This document shows positions 37,546 to 50,400 of a DNA stretch of 64,000 nt, in pieces. The notes under the pieces were generated by a model. That model worked only from the letters and a program-made list of their open reading frames with translations. It ran no database searches and was not told where the DNA came from. Position 1 is the first letter of the stretch, and each line of letters opens with the position of its first letter. A program made the position numbers and the translations under genes. The DNA comes from Tenrec ecaudatus (lineage: Eukaryota > Chordata > Mammalia > Afrosoricida > Tenrecidae): the NCBI RefSeq assembly GCF_050624435.1, contig NW_027459445.1, positions 1,674,001 to 1,738,000 of the forward strand. The letters are read 5' to 3'.

Positions 37546-40500
37546 ACTTAGGCTAGGGCTCCCCTAGCCTTAGGCTAGTGCTCCCCTATCCTTAGGCCAG
37601 GGCACCCCTAGGCTAAATCTAGGGCTCCCCAAGCCTTTGGCTAGGGCACCCCTAGGCTTAGGCTAGGGCTCCCCTAGCCTTAGGCTAGGGCACCCCTAGG
37701 CTTAGGCTAAGGCTAGGGCTCCCCTAGCCTTAGGCTTGGGCTCCCCTAGCCTTAGGCTATGGCTCCCCTAGCCTTAGGCAAGGGCACCCTTAGGCTTAGG
37801 CTAAGGCTAGGGCTCCCCATGCCTTATGCTAGGGCTCTCCTAGCCTTACACTAGGGCACCCCTAGGATTAGGCTAAAGCTAGGGCCCCACAGCATTAGGG
37901 TAGGGCTCCCCTAGCCTTGGCTAGGGCACCGCTAGGCTTAGGCTAACGCTAGGGCTCCCATAGCCTTAGGCTAGGGCACCCCTAGACATAGCCTAAGCCT
38001 AGGGCTCCCCTAGCCTTAGGCTAGGGCACCCCTCGGCTTAGGCTTAGGCTAGGGCTCCTCTAGCCTTAGGTTCGGGCACCCCTAGGCTTAGGCTAAGGCT
38101 AGGGCTCCCCTAGCCTTAGGCTAGGGCACCCCTAAGCTTAGGCTAAGGCTAGGGCTACCCTAGCCTTAGGCTAGAGCTCCCCTAGGCTAAGGCTCGGGCA
38201 CCCATAGTCTTAGGCTAGGGCTCCACTAGCCTTAGGCTAGGGCTCCCCTAGGCTTAAGCTAATGCTAGGGCTCCCCTAACTTTAGGCTAAGGCTCTCCTA
38301 GCCTTAGGCTAGGGCACCACTAGGCTAAGGCTCGGGCACCCCTAGTCTTAGGCTAGGGCTCCACTAGCCTTAGTCTAGGGCTCCCCTAGCCTTAGCGTAG
38401 GGCTCCCCTTGCCTTAGGCTAAGGCACCTCTAGGCTTAGGCTAAGGCTAGGGCTCCCCTAGCCTTAGGCTAGGGCACCCCTAGGATTAGGCTAGGGCTCC
38501 CCTAGCCTTAGGTTCGGGCACCCCTAGGCTTAGTCTAAGGCTAGGGTTCCCCTAGCCTTAGGTTAGGGCACCCCTAGGCTTAGGCTAACGCTAGGGCTCT
38601 CCTAGCCTTATGCTAGGGCTCTCCTTGCCTTAGGCTAGGGCACCCCTAGACTTAGGCTCGTACTCCCCTAGCCTTCGGCTAGGGCTCCACTAGACTTAGT
38701 CCATGCTCCCCTAGCCTTAGGCTAGGGCTGCCTAGCCTTAGGCTAGGTATCCCCTACCTTTCGGGTAGGGCACCCCTAGCCTTATGCTAGGGCTCCCCTA
38801 ACCTAAGCCTAGGGCTCCCCTAGCCTTAGGCTAGGCCTCCCCTAGCCTTGCACTAGGGCACCCCTAGGCTTAGGCTAACGCTAGGGCTCTCATAGACTCA
38901 GGCTAGGGCTCCCCAAGCCTTAGGCTAGGGCACCCCTAGGCTTAGGCTAGGGCTTCCCAAGCTTTAGGCAAGGGCTCCCATAGCCTTAGGCTAGGGCACC
39001 CCTAGGCTTAGGCTAAGGCTAGTGCTCCCCTAACTTTAGGTTCGGGCACCCCTAGGCTTCGTCTAAGGGCAGTGCTCCCCTAGCCTTACGTTAGGGCACC
39101 ACTAGCCTTAGGCTAGGGCACCCCTAGGCTTAGGCTCGGGCACCCCTAGGCTTAGGCTAAGGCTAGGGATCCCCTAGCCTTAGGCTAGGACTCCCCTAGC
39201 CTTAGGTTAGGGCACCCCTAGGCTTAGGCTAGGGCTCCCCTATTCTTAGGGTAGGGCACCCTAGGCTTAGGCTAGGGCTCCCCTAGCATTAGGCTAGGGC
39301 ACCCCTAGGCTTAGGCTAAGGCTAGGGCTCCCCTAGCCTTAGGCTAATGCTCCCCAACCTTAGGCTAGGGCACCCCTAGGCTAAAGCTAAGGCTAGCGCT
39401 CCCCTAGCCTTAGGCTACGGCTCCCCTAACCTTAGACAAGGGCTCCCCTAGCCTTAGGCAAGGGCTCCCCTAGCTTTAGGCAAGGGCACCCGAAGGCTTA
39501 GGCTACGGGTAGGGCTCCCCTAGCCTTAGGTTAGGGTACCACTAGCCTTAAGCTAGGGCTCCCCTAGCCTTAGGTTCGGGCACCCCTAGGCTAAGTCTAT
39601 GGCTAGGGGTCCCCTAGCCTTAGGCTAGGGCACCCCTAAGGCTTAGCCTAGGGCCAGGGCTCCCCTAGCCTTAGGTTAGGGCACCCCTAGGTTTAGGCTA
39701 AGGCTCCCCAAGCCTTAGGCTAGGGCACCCCTAGGCTTATGCTCGGGCACCCCTAAGCTTAGGCTAGGGCTCCCCTAGCCTTAGATTCGGGCACCCCTAG
39801 GGTTAGGCTAGGGCTCCCCTAGCCTTAGGTTCGGGCACCCCTAAACATAGGCTAGGGATCCCATATCCTTAGGCTAGGGCTCCTCTAGCCTAAGGCTAAG
39901 GCTCCCCTAGCCTTAGGCTATGGCACCCCTAGGCTTAGGCTAAGGCCAGTGCTCCCCTAGCCTTAGGCTAGGGCTTCCCTAGCCTTAGGCTAGGGCAACT
40001 TTAGGCTTAGGCTTAGGCTAGGGCACCCCTAGGCTTAGGCTAAGGCTAGGGCTCCCCTAGCCTTGGATAGGGCACCCCTAGGCTTAGGCTAAGGCCAGTG
40101 CTCCCCTAGCCTTAGGCTAGGGCTTCCCTAGCCTTAGGCTAGGGCAACTTTAGGCTTAGGCTTAGGCTAGGGCACCCCTAGGCTTAGGCTAAGACTACGG
40201 CTCCCCTAGCCTTAGGCTAGGGCTCCCCCAGCCTTAGGTTAGGGCACCCCTAAACTTAGACTAGGGCTCCCATAGCCTTAGGCTAGGGCTCCTCTAGCCT
40301 AAGGCTAAGGCTCCCCTAGCCTTAGGCTATGGCACCCCTAGGCGTAGGCTAAGGCCAATGCTCCCCTAGCCTTAGGCTAGGGCTTCCCTAGCCTTAGGCT
40401 AGGGCACCTTTAGGCTTAGGCTAAGGCTAGGGCTCCCCTAGCCTTAGGCTAGGGCACACCTAGGCTTAGGCTAGGGCTCCCCTAGCCTTAGGCTAGGGCA

Positions 40501-41670
40501 CCCCTAGGCATAGGCTAGGGCTCCCCTAGCCTTAGGCTAGGGCACCCCTAAGGCTTAGGCAAGGCTCCCCTAGCCTTAGGCAAGGGCACCCCTAGGCTTG
40601 GGCTAGGGCACCCATAAGCTTAGGATAGGGCACCCATAGGCTTGGGCTAAGGCTAGGGCTCCCCTAGCCTTAGGTCTGGCAGCCCTAGGCTTAGGCTTGG
40701 GCTCCCATAGCCTTAGGCTAGGGCACTCCTAGGCTTAGGCTAAGGCTCGGGCTCCCCTAGCCTTAGGCTAGGGCTCCCCTAGACTTAGGCTAGGGCTCCC
40801 CTAGCCTTAGGCTAGTGCTCCCCTATCCTTAGGCCAGGGCACCCCTAGGCTAAATCTAGGGCTCCCCAAGCCTTTGGCTAGGGCACCCCTAGGCTTAGGC
40901 TAGGGCTCCCCTAGCCTTAGGCTAGGGCACCCCTAGGCTTAGGCTAAGGCTAGGGCTCCCCTAGCCTTAGGCTTGGGCTCCCCTAGCCTTAGGCTATGTC
41001 TCCCCTAGCCTTAGACAAGGGCACCCTTAGGCTTAGGCTAAGGCTAGGGCTCCCCATGCCTTATGCTAGGGCTCTCCTAGCCTTACACTAGCGCACCCCT
41101 AGGATTAGGCTAAAGCTAGGGCCGCACAGCATTAGGGTAGGGCTCCCCTAGACTTGGCTAGGGCACCGCTAGGCTTAGGCTAACGCTAGGGCTCCCATAG
41201 CCTTAGGCTAGGGCACCCCTAGACATAGCCTAAGCCTAGGGCTCCCCTAGCCTTAGGCTAGGGAACCCCTCGGCTTAGGCTTAGGCTAGGGTTCCTCTAG
41301 CCTTAGGTTCGGGCACCCCTAGGCTTAGGCTAAGGCTAGGGCTCCCCTAGCCTTAGGCTAGGGCACCCCTAAGCTTAGGCTAAGGCTAGGGCTACCCTAG
41401 CCTTAGGCTAGAGCTCCCCTAGGCTAAGGCTCGGGCACCCATAGTCTTAGGCTAGGGCTCCACTAGCCTTAGGCTAGGGCTCCCCTAGGCTTAAGCTAAT
41501 GCTAGGGCTCCCCTAACTTTAGGCTAAGGCTCTCCTAGCCTTACGCTAGGGCACCACTAGGCTAAGGCTCGGGCACCCCTAGTCTTAGGCTAGGGCTCCA
41601 CTAGCCTTAGTCTAGGGCTCCCCTAGCCTTAGCGTAGGGCTCCCCTTGCCTTAGGCTAGGGCACCTCTAG
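37546..41670. repeat. 4,125-bp HOR, copy 1
   Basis: The copy starts in a monomer reading GACTTAGGC and ends at CACCTCTAG, where the next copy begins. It contains, in order, a segment with GGCTAAATCTAGGG (37,613), the TAGACTTAGTCCATGC and CATAGACTCAGG (38,891) segment, a run with GGCAAGGGC monomers, an embedded fragment of the 1.6-kb unit (about 39,660-40,600), and a second, diverged version of its own start (GGCTAAATCTAGGG at 40,850; offset 3,237 bp). The unit therefore begins and ends with related sequence, a natural substrate for unequal exchange. Confidence 0.93.
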
Positions 41671-44600
41671 ACTTAGGCTAGGGCTCCCCTAGCCTTAGGC
41701 TAGTGCTCCCCTATCCTTAGGCCAGGGCACCCCTAGGCTAAATCTAGGGCTCCCCAAGCCTTTGGCTAGGGCACCCCTAGGCTTAGGCTAGGGCTCCCCT
41801 AGCCTTAGGCTAGGGCACCCCTAGGCTTAGGCTAAGGCTAGGGCTCCCCTAGCCTTAGGCTTGGGCTCCCCTAGCCTTAGGCTATGGCTCCCCTAGCCTT
41901 AGGCAAGGGCACCCTTAGGCTTAGGCTAAGGCTAGGGCTCCCCATGCCTTATGCTAGGGCTCTCCTAGCCTTACACTAGGGCACCCCTAGGATTAGGCTA
42001 AAGCTAGGGCCCCACAGCATTAGGGTAGGGCTCCCCTAGCCTTGGCTAGGGCACCGCTAGGCTTAGGCTAACGCTAGGGCTCCCATAGCCTTAGGCTAGG
42101 GCACCCCTAGACATAGCCTAAGCCTAGGGCTCCCCTAGCCTTAGGCTAGGGCACCCCTCGGCTTAGGCTTAGGCTAGGGCTCCTCTAGCCTTAGGTTCGG
42201 GCACCCCTAGGCTTAGGCTAAGGCTAGGGCTCCCCTAGCCTTAGGCTAGGGCACCCCTAAGCTTAGGCTAAGGCTAGGGCTACCCTAGCCTTAGGCTAGA
42301 GCTCCCCTAGGCTAAGGCTCGGGCACCCATAGTCTTAGGCTAGGGCTCCACTAGCCTTAGGCTAGGGCTCCCCTAGGCTTAAGCTAATGCTAGGGCTCCC
42401 CTAACTTTAGGCTAAGGCTCTCCTAGCCTTAGGCTAGGGCACCACTAGGCTAAGGCTCGGGCACCCCTAGTCTTAGGCTAGGGCTCCACTAGCCTTAGTC
42501 TAGGGCTCCCCTAGCCTTAGCGTAGGGCTCCCCTTGCCTTAGGCTAAGGCACCTCTAGGCTTAGGCTAAGGCTAGGGCTCCCCTAGCCTTAGGCTAGGGC
42601 ACCCCTAGGATTAGGCTAGGGCTCCCCTAGCCTTAGGTTCGGGCACCCCTAGGCTTAGTCTAAGGCTAGGGTTCCCCTAGCCTTAGGTTAGGGCACCCCT
42701 AGGCTTAGGCTAACGCTAGGGCTCTCCTAGCCTTATGCTAGGGCTCTCCTTGCCTTAGGCTAGGGCACCCCTAGACTTAGGCTCGTACTCCCCTAGCCTT
42801 CGGCTAGGGCTCCACTAGACTTAGTCCATGCTCCCCTAGCCTTAGGCTAGGGCTGCCTAGCCTTAGGCTAGGTATCCCCTACCTTTCGGGTAGGGCACCC
42901 CTAGCCTTATGCTAGGGCTCCCCTAACCTAAGCCTAGGGCTCCCCTAGCCTTAGGCTAGGCCTCCCCTAGCCTTGCACTAGGGCACCCCTAGGCTTAGGC
43001 TAACGCTAGGGCTCTCATAGACTCAGGCTAGGGCTCCCCAAGCCTTAGGCTAGGGCACCCCTAGGCTTAGGCTAGGGCTTCCCAAGCTTTAGGCAAGGGC
43101 TCCCATAGCCTTAGGCTAGGGCACCCCTAGGCTTAGGCTAAGGCTAGTGCTCCCCTAACTTTAGGTTCGGGCACCCCTAGGCTTCGTCTAAGGGCAGTGC
43201 TCCCCTAGCCTTACGTTAGGGCACCACTAGCCTTAGGCTAGGGCACCCCTAGGCTTAGGCTCGGGCACCCCTAGGCTTAGGCTAAGGCTAGGGATCCCCT
43301 AGCCTTAGGCTAGGACTCCCCTAGCCTTAGGTTAGGGCACCCCTAGGCTTAGGCTAGGGCTCCCCTATTCTTAGGGTAGGGCACCCTAGGCTTAGGCTAG
43401 GGCTCCCCTAGCATTAGGCTAGGGCACCCCTAGGCTTAGGCTAAGGCTAGGGCTCCCCTAGCCTTAGGCTAATGCTCCCCAACCTTAGGCTAGGGCACCC
43501 CTAGGCTAAAGCTAAGGCTAGCGCTCCCCTAGCCTTAGGCTACGGCTCCCCTAACCTTAGACAAGGGCTCCCCTAGCCTTAGGCAAGGGCTCCCCTAGCT
43601 TTAGGCAAGGGCACCCGAAGGCTTAGGCTACGGGTAGGGCTCCCCTAGCCTTAGGTTAGGGTACCACTAGCCTTAAGCTAGGGCTCCCCTAGCCTTAGGT
43701 TCGGGCACCCCTAGGCTAAGTCTATGGCTAGGGGTCCCCTAGCCTTAGGCTAGGGCACCCCTAAGGCTTAGCCTAGGGCCAGGGCTCCCCTAGCCTTAGG
43801 TTAGGGCACCCCTAGGTTTAGGCTAAGGCTCCCCAAGCCTTAGGCTAGGGCACCCCTAGGCTTATGCTCGGGCACCCCTAAGCTTAGGCTAGGGCTCCCC
43901 TAGCCTTAGATTCGGGCACCCCTAGGGTTAGGCTAGGGCTCCCCTAGCCTTAGGTTCGGGCACCCCTAAACATAGGCTAGGGATCCCATATCCTTAGGCT
44001 AGGGCTCCTCTAGCCTAAGGCTAAGGCTCCCCTAGCCTTAGGCTATGGCACCCCTAGGCTTAGGCTAAGGCCAGTGCTCCCCTAGCCTTAGGCTAGGGCT
44101 TCCCTAGCCTTAGGCTAGGGCAACTTTAGGCTTAGGCTTAGGCTAGGGCACCCCTAGGCTTAGGCTAAGGCTAGGGCTCCCCTAGCCTTGGATAGGGCAC
44201 CCCTAGGCTTAGGCTAAGGCCAGTGCTCCCCTAGCCTTAGGCTAGGGCTTCCCTAGCCTTAGGCTAGGGCAACTTTAGGCTTAGGCTTAGGCTAGGGCAC
44301 CCCTAGGCTTAGGCTAAGACTACGGCTCCCCTAGCCTTAGGCTAGGGCTCCCCCAGCCTTAGGTTAGGGCACCCCTAAACTTAGACTAGGGCTCCCATAG
44401 CCTTAGGCTAGGGCTCCTCTAGCCTAAGGCTAAGGCTCCCCTAGCCTTAGGCTATGGCACCCCTAGGCGTAGGCTAAGGCCAATGCTCCCCTAGCCTTAG
44501 GCTAGGGCTTCCCTAGCCTTAGGCTAGGGCACCTTTAGGCTTAGGCTAAGGCTAGGGCTCCCCTAGCCTTAGGCTAGGGCACACCTAGGCTTAGGCTAGG

Positions 44601-45795
44601 GCTCCCCTAGCCTTAGGCTAGGGCACCCCTAGGCATAGGCTAGGGCTCCCCTAGCCTTAGGCTAGGGCACCCCTAAGGCTTAGGCAAGGCTCCCCTAGCC
44701 TTAGGCAAGGGCACCCCTAGGCTTGGGCTAGGGCACCCATAAGCTTAGGATAGGGCACCCATAGGCTTGGGCTAAGGCTAGGGCTCCCCTAGCCTTAGGT
44801 CTGGCAGCCCTAGGCTTAGGCTTGGGCTCCCATAGCCTTAGGCTAGGGCACTCCTAGGCTTAGGCTAAGGCTCGGGCTCCCCTAGCCTTAGGCTAGGGCT
44901 CCCCTAGACTTAGGCTAGGGCTCCCCTAGCCTTAGGCTAGTGCTCCCCTATCCTTAGGCCAGGGCACCCCTAGGCTAAATCTAGGGCTCCCCAAGCCTTT
45001 GGCTAGGGCACCCCTAGGCTTAGGCTAGGGCTCCCCTAGCCTTAGGCTAGGGCACCCCTAGGCTTAGGCTAAGGCTAGGGCTCCCCTAGCCTTAGGCTTG
45101 GGCTCCCCTAGCCTTAGGCTATGTCTCCCCTAGCCTTAGACAAGGGCACCCTTAGGCTTAGGCTAAGGCTAGGGCTCCCCATGCCTTATGCTAGGGCTCT
45201 CCTAGCCTTACACTAGCGCACCCCTAGGATTAGGCTAAAGCTAGGGCCGCACAGCATTAGGGTAGGGCTCCCCTAGACTTGGCTAGGGCACCGCTAGGCT
45301 TAGGCTAACGCTAGGGCTCCCATAGCCTTAGGCTAGGGCACCCCTAGACATAGCCTAAGCCTAGGGCTCCCCTAGCCTTAGGCTAGGGAACCCCTCGGCT
45401 TAGGCTTAGGCTAGGGTTCCTCTAGCCTTAGGTTCGGGCACCCCTAGGCTTAGGCTAAGGCTAGGGCTCCCCTAGCCTTAGGCTAGGGCACCCCTAAGCT
45501 TAGGCTAAGGCTAGGGCTACCCTAGCCTTAGGCTAGAGCTCCCCTAGGCTAAGGCTCGGGCACCCATAGTCTTAGGCTAGGGCTCCACTAGCCTTAGGCT
45601 AGGGCTCCCCTAGGCTTAAGCTAATGCTAGGGCTCCCCTAACTTTAGGCTAAGGCTCTCCTAGCCTTACGCTAGGGCACCACTAGGCTAAGGCTCGGGCA
45701 CCCCTAGTCTTAGGCTAGGGCTCCACTAGCCTTAGTCTAGGGCTCCCCTAGCCTTAGCGTAGGGCTCCCCTTGCCTTAGGCTAGGGCACCTCTAG
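41671..45795. repeat. 4,125-bp HOR, copy 2 (no difference found from copy 1)
   Basis: I compared it with copy 1 at the fixed offset of 4,125 bp, row by row for most of its length and at marker variants in the remainder. I found no substitution and no indel. All private variants match, including GGGCCCCACAGC (37,883 and 42,008), TAGCATTAGG and the late-segment GCGCACCCC. The copies part at 45,796, where GCTTAGG replaces ACTTAGG. In an array whose other copies differ at 1% or more, this is either a very young duplication or an assembly artefact. Confidence 0.93.
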
Positions 45796-48242
45796 GCTTA
45801 GGCTAAGGCTAGGGCTCCCCTAGCCTTAGGCTAGGGCACCCCTAGGCTTAGGCTAGGGCTCCCCTAGCCTTAGGTTCGGGCACCACTACGCTTAGTCTAA
45901 GGCTAGGGTTCCCCTAGCCTTAGGTTAGGGCACCCCTAGCCTTAGACTAGGGCACCTCTAGGCTTAGGCTAGGACTCCCCTAACCTTAGGTTAGGGCGCC
46001 CCATGGCTTTGGCTAGGGTTCCCTTAGCCTTAGGCTAGGGCTCCCCTAGCCTATGGCTATGTCTCCCATAGCCTTTGGCTAGGGCACCCCGAGGCTTAGG
46101 CTTAGGCTAGGGCTCCCCTAGCCTTAGGCTAGGGCTCCCCTAGCTTTACGCTAGTGCTCCTCAACCTTAGGCTAGGACACCACTAGGCTTAGGCTAAGGC
46201 TAGCGCTCCCCTAGCCTTAGGCTACGGCTCCCCTAGCCTTAGGCAAGGGCTCCCCTAGCCTTAGGCAAGGGCTCTCCTAGCCTTAGGCAAGGGCACCCGT
46301 AGGCTTAGGCTAAGGCTAGGGCTCCCCTAGCCTTAGGCTAGGGCACCCCTAGGCTTAGGCTAGGGCTCCCCTAGCCTTAGGTTCGGGCACCCCTAGGCTT
46401 AATCTAAGGCTAGGGCTCCCCTAGCCATAGGTTAGGGCACCCCTAGCCTTAGGCTAGGGCACCCCTAGGCTTAGGCTCGGGCACACCTAGGCTTAAGCTA
46501 GGGCTCCCCTAGCCTTAGGCTAGAGCACACCTAAGTTTAGGCTAAGGCTAGGGCTCCCCTAGCCTTAGGCTTGACTCCCCTATCCTTAGGCTTGGGCTCC
46601 CCTAGCCTTAGGCTAGGGCACCCCTAGGCTTAGGCTAAGGCTAGGGCTCTCCTAGCCTTAGGCTAGGGCTCCCCTAGCCTTAGGCTAGGGCACCCCTAAG
46701 CTTAGGCTAACGCTAGGGCTCTCCTAGCCTTATGCTAGGGCTCTCCTTGCCTTAGGCTAGGGCACCCCTAGACTTAGGCTCGTACTCCCCTAACCTTCGG
46801 CTAGGGCTCCACTAGACTTAGTCCATGCTCCCCTAGCCTTAGGCTAGGGCTGCCTAGCCTTAGGCTAGGTATCCCCTACCTTTCGGGTAGGGCACCCCTA
46901 GCCTTATGCTAGGGCTCCCCTAACCTAAGTCTAGGGCTCCCCTAGCCTTAGGCTAGGCCTCCCCTAGCCTTGCACTAGGGCACCCCTAGGCTTAGGCTAA
47001 CGCTAGGGCTCTCATAGACTCAGGCTAGGGCTCCCCAAGCCTTAGGCTAGGGCACCCCTAGGCTTAGGCTAGGGCTTCCCAAGCTTTAGGCAAGGGCTCC
47101 CATAGCCTTAGGCTAGGGCACCCCTAGGCTTAGGCTAAGGCTAGTGCTCCCCTAACTTTAGGTTCGGGCACCCCTAGGCTTCGTCTAAGGGTAGTGCTCC
47201 CCTAGCCTTAGGTTAGGGCACCACTAGCCTTAGGCTAGGGCACCCCTAGGCTTAGGCTCGGGCACCCCTAGGCTTAGGCTAAAGCTAGGGATCCCCTAGC
47301 CTTAGGCTAGGACTCCCCTAGCCTTAGGTTAGGGCACCCCCAGGCTTAGGCTAGGGCTCCCCTATTCTTAGGGTAGGGCACCCTAGGCTTAGGCTAGGGC
47401 TCCCCTAGCCTTAGGCTAGGGTACCCCTAGGCTTAGGCTAAGGCTAGGGCTCCCCTAGCCTTAGGCTAATGCTCCCCAACCTTAGGCTAGGGCACCCCTA
47501 GGCTAAAGCTAAGGCTAGCGCTCCCCTAGCCTTAGGCTACGGCTCCCCTAACCTTAGACAAGGGCTCCCCTAGCCTTAGGCAAGGGCTCCCCTAGCCTTA
47601 GGCAAGGGCACCCGAAGGCTTAGGCTAAGGGTAGGGCTCCCCTAGCCTTAGGTTAGGGTACCACTAGCCTTAAGCTAGGGCTCCCCTAGCCTTAGGTTCG
47701 GGCACCCCTAGGCTAAGTCTATGGCTAGGGGTCCCCTAGCCTTAGGCTAGGGCACCCGTAAGGCTTAGGCTAGGGCTCCCCTAGCCTTAGGCTAGGGCTC
47801 CCCTAGCTTTACGCTAGTGCTCCTCAACCTTAGGCTAGGACACCACTAGGCTTAGGCTAAGGCTAGCGCTCCCCTAGCCTTAGGCTACGGCTCCCCTAGC
47901 CTTAGGCAAGGGCTCCCCTAGCCTTAGGCAAGGGCTCCCCTAGCCTTAGGCAAGGGCACCCGAAGGCTTAGGCTAAGGGTAGGGCTCCCCTAGCCTTAGG
48001 TTAGGGTACCACTAGCCTTAAGCTCGGGCTCCCCTAGCCTTAGGTTCGGGCACCCCTAGGCTAAGTCTATGGCTAGGGGTCCCCTAGCCTTAGGCTAGGG
48101 CACGTCTAAGGCTTAGGCTAGGGCTCCCCTAGCCTTAGGCTAGGGCACCCTTAGGCTTAGGCTAAGGCTAGGGCTCCCCTAGCCTCAGGCTAGGGCACCC
48201 CTAGGCTTAGGCTAGAGCTCCCATAGCCTTAGGCTAGGGCAC
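45796..48242. repeat. Domain-B HOR segment with a 348-bp tandem duplication
   Basis: From about 46,700 this repeats the CATAGACTCAGG segment (47,013; 3,997 bp after 43,016) with scattered differences. A 348-bp block is then duplicated. GGCTAGCGCTCCCC (47,515 and 47,863), CCCGAAGGC (47,611 and 47,959) and GGCTAGGGGTCCCC occur in both copies, which cover about 47,420-47,767 and 47,768-48,115. The earlier part (45,860-46,700) holds the CACCCCGAGGC and CTTTACGCTAGTGC monomers that return near 50,590 and 56,180. Confidence 0.8.
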
Positions 48243-50400
48243 CCCTAGGCTTAAGCTAATGCTAGGGCTCCCCTAACTTTAGGCTAAGGCTCTCCTAGCC
48301 TTACGCTAGGGCACCACTAGGCTAAGGCTCGGGCACCCCTAGTCTTAGGGTAGGGCTCCACTAGCCTTAGTCTAGGGCTCCTCTAGCCTTAGCGTAGGGC
48401 TCCCCTTGCCTTAGGCTAGGGCACCTCTAGGCTTAGGCTAAGGCTAGGGCTCCCCTAGCCTCAGGCTAGGGCACCCCTAGGCTTAGGCTAGAGCTCCCAT
48501 AGCCTTAGGCTAGGGCACCCCTAGGCTTAGGCTAAGGCTAGGGCTCCCCTATCCTTAGGCTAGGGCTCCCCTAGCCTTGGATAGGGCACCCCTAGGCTTA
48601 GGCTAAGGCTAGGGCTCCCCTAGCCTTAGGCTAGGCCTCCCCTCAGCTTAGGCTAAGACTACGGCTCCCCTAGCCTTAGGCTAGGGCTCCCCCACCCTTA
48701 GGTTAGGGCACCCCTAAACTTAGGCTAGGGCTCCCATAGCCTTAGGCTAGGGCTCCTCTAGCCTAAGGCTAAGGCTCCCCTAGCCTTAGGCTATGGCACC
48801 CCTAGGCTTAGGCTAAGGCCAATGCTCCCCTAGCCTTAGGCTAGGGCTTCCCTAGCCTTAGGCTAGGGCACCTTTAGGCTTAGGCTAAGGCTAGGGCTCT
48901 ACTAGCCTTAGGCTAGGGCACCCCTAGGCTTAGGCTAGGGCTCCAATAGCCTTAGGCTAGGGCACCCCTAGGCATAGGCTAGGGCTCCCCTAGCCTTAGG
49001 CTAGGGCACCCCTAAGGCTTAGGCTAGGGCTCCCCTAGCCTTAGGCAAGGGCACCCCTAGGCTTGGGCTAGGGCACCCATAAGCTTAGGATAGGGCACCC
49101 ACAGGCTTGGGCTAAGGCTAGTGCTCCCCTAGACTTAGGTCTGGCAGCCCTAGGCTTAGGCTTGGGCTCCCATAGCCTTAGGCTAGGGCACTCCTAGGCT
49201 TATGCTAAGGCTCGGGTTCCCCTAGCCTTAGGCTAGGGCTCCCCTAGACTTAGGCTAGGGCTCCCCTAGCCTTAGGCTAGTGCTCCCCTATCCTTAGGAC
49301 AGGACACCCCTAGGCTAAATCTAGGGCTCCCCAAGCCTTTGGCTAGGGCACCCCTAGGCTTAGGCTAGGGCTCCCCTAGCCTTAGGCTAGGGCACCCCTA
49401 GGCTTAGGCTAAGGCTAGGGCTCCCCTAGCCTTAGGCTTGGGCTCCCCTAGCCTTAGGCTATGGCTCCCCTAGCCTTAGGCAAGGGCACCCTTAGGCTTA
49501 GGCTAAGGCTAGGGCTCCCCATGCCTTATGCTAGGGCTCTCCTAGCCTTACACTAGGGCACCCCTAGGCTTAGGCTAAGGCTAGGGCCGCCCAGCATTAG
49601 GGTAGGGCTCCCCTAGCCTTGGCTAGGGCACCGCTAGGCTTAGGCTAACGCTAGGGCTCCCATAGCCTTAGGCTAGGGCACCCCTAGACTTAGCCTAAGC
49701 CTAGGGCTCCCCTAGCCTTAGGCTAGGGCACCCCTCGGCTTAGGCTTAGGCTAGGGCTCCTCTAGCCTTAGGTTCGGGCACCGCTAGGCTTAGGTTAAGG
49801 CTAGGGCTCCCCTAGCCTTAGGCTAGGGCACCCCTAACTTAGGCTAAGGCTAGGGCTACCCTAGCCTTAGGCTAGAGCTCCCCTAGGCTAAGGCTCAGGC
49901 ACCCATAGTCTTAGGCTAGGGCTCCACTAGCCTTAGGCTAGGGCTCCCCTAGGCTTAAGCTAATGCTAGGGCTCCCCTAACTTTAGGCTAAGGCTCTCCT
50001 AGCCTTACGCTAGGGCACCACTAGGCTAAGGCTCGGGCACCCCTAGTCTTAGGCTAGGGCTCCACTAGCCTTAGTCTAGGGCTCCCCTAGCCTTAGCGTA
50101 GGGCTCCCCTTGCCTTAGGCTAGGGCACCTCTAGGCTTAGGCTAAGGCTAGGGCTCCCCTAGCCTCAGGCTAGGGCACCCGTAGGCTTAGGCTAGGGCTC
50201 CCCTAGCCTTAGGTTTGGGCACCCCTAGGCTTAGTCTAAGAATAGGGTTCCCCTAGCCTTAGGTTAGGGCACCACTAGCCTTAGACGAGGGCACCTCTAA
50301 GCTTAGGCTAAGGCTAGGGCTCCCCTAGCCTTAGGGTAGGGCACCCCTAGGCTTAGGCTAGGGCTCCCATAGCCTTAGGTTCGGGCACCCCTAGGCTTAG
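48243..50400. repeat. 2.2-kb block repeated 5.5 kb downstream, copy 1
   Basis: It aligns to about 53,741-55,897 at 5,498 bp, changing to 5,497 bp. Small indels include two G missing at 54,480 in the downstream copy. Private variants shared by both copies include GGGCTCCTCTAGCCTTAGCG, CCCCCACCCTTAGG and CTAAGAATAGGGTT. Inside it lies another fragment of the 1.6-kb unit (about 48,540-49,040, with GCCTCCCCTCAGC). Beyond 50,400 the downstream copy has about 120 extra bases and alignment resumes. Confidence 0.85.
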
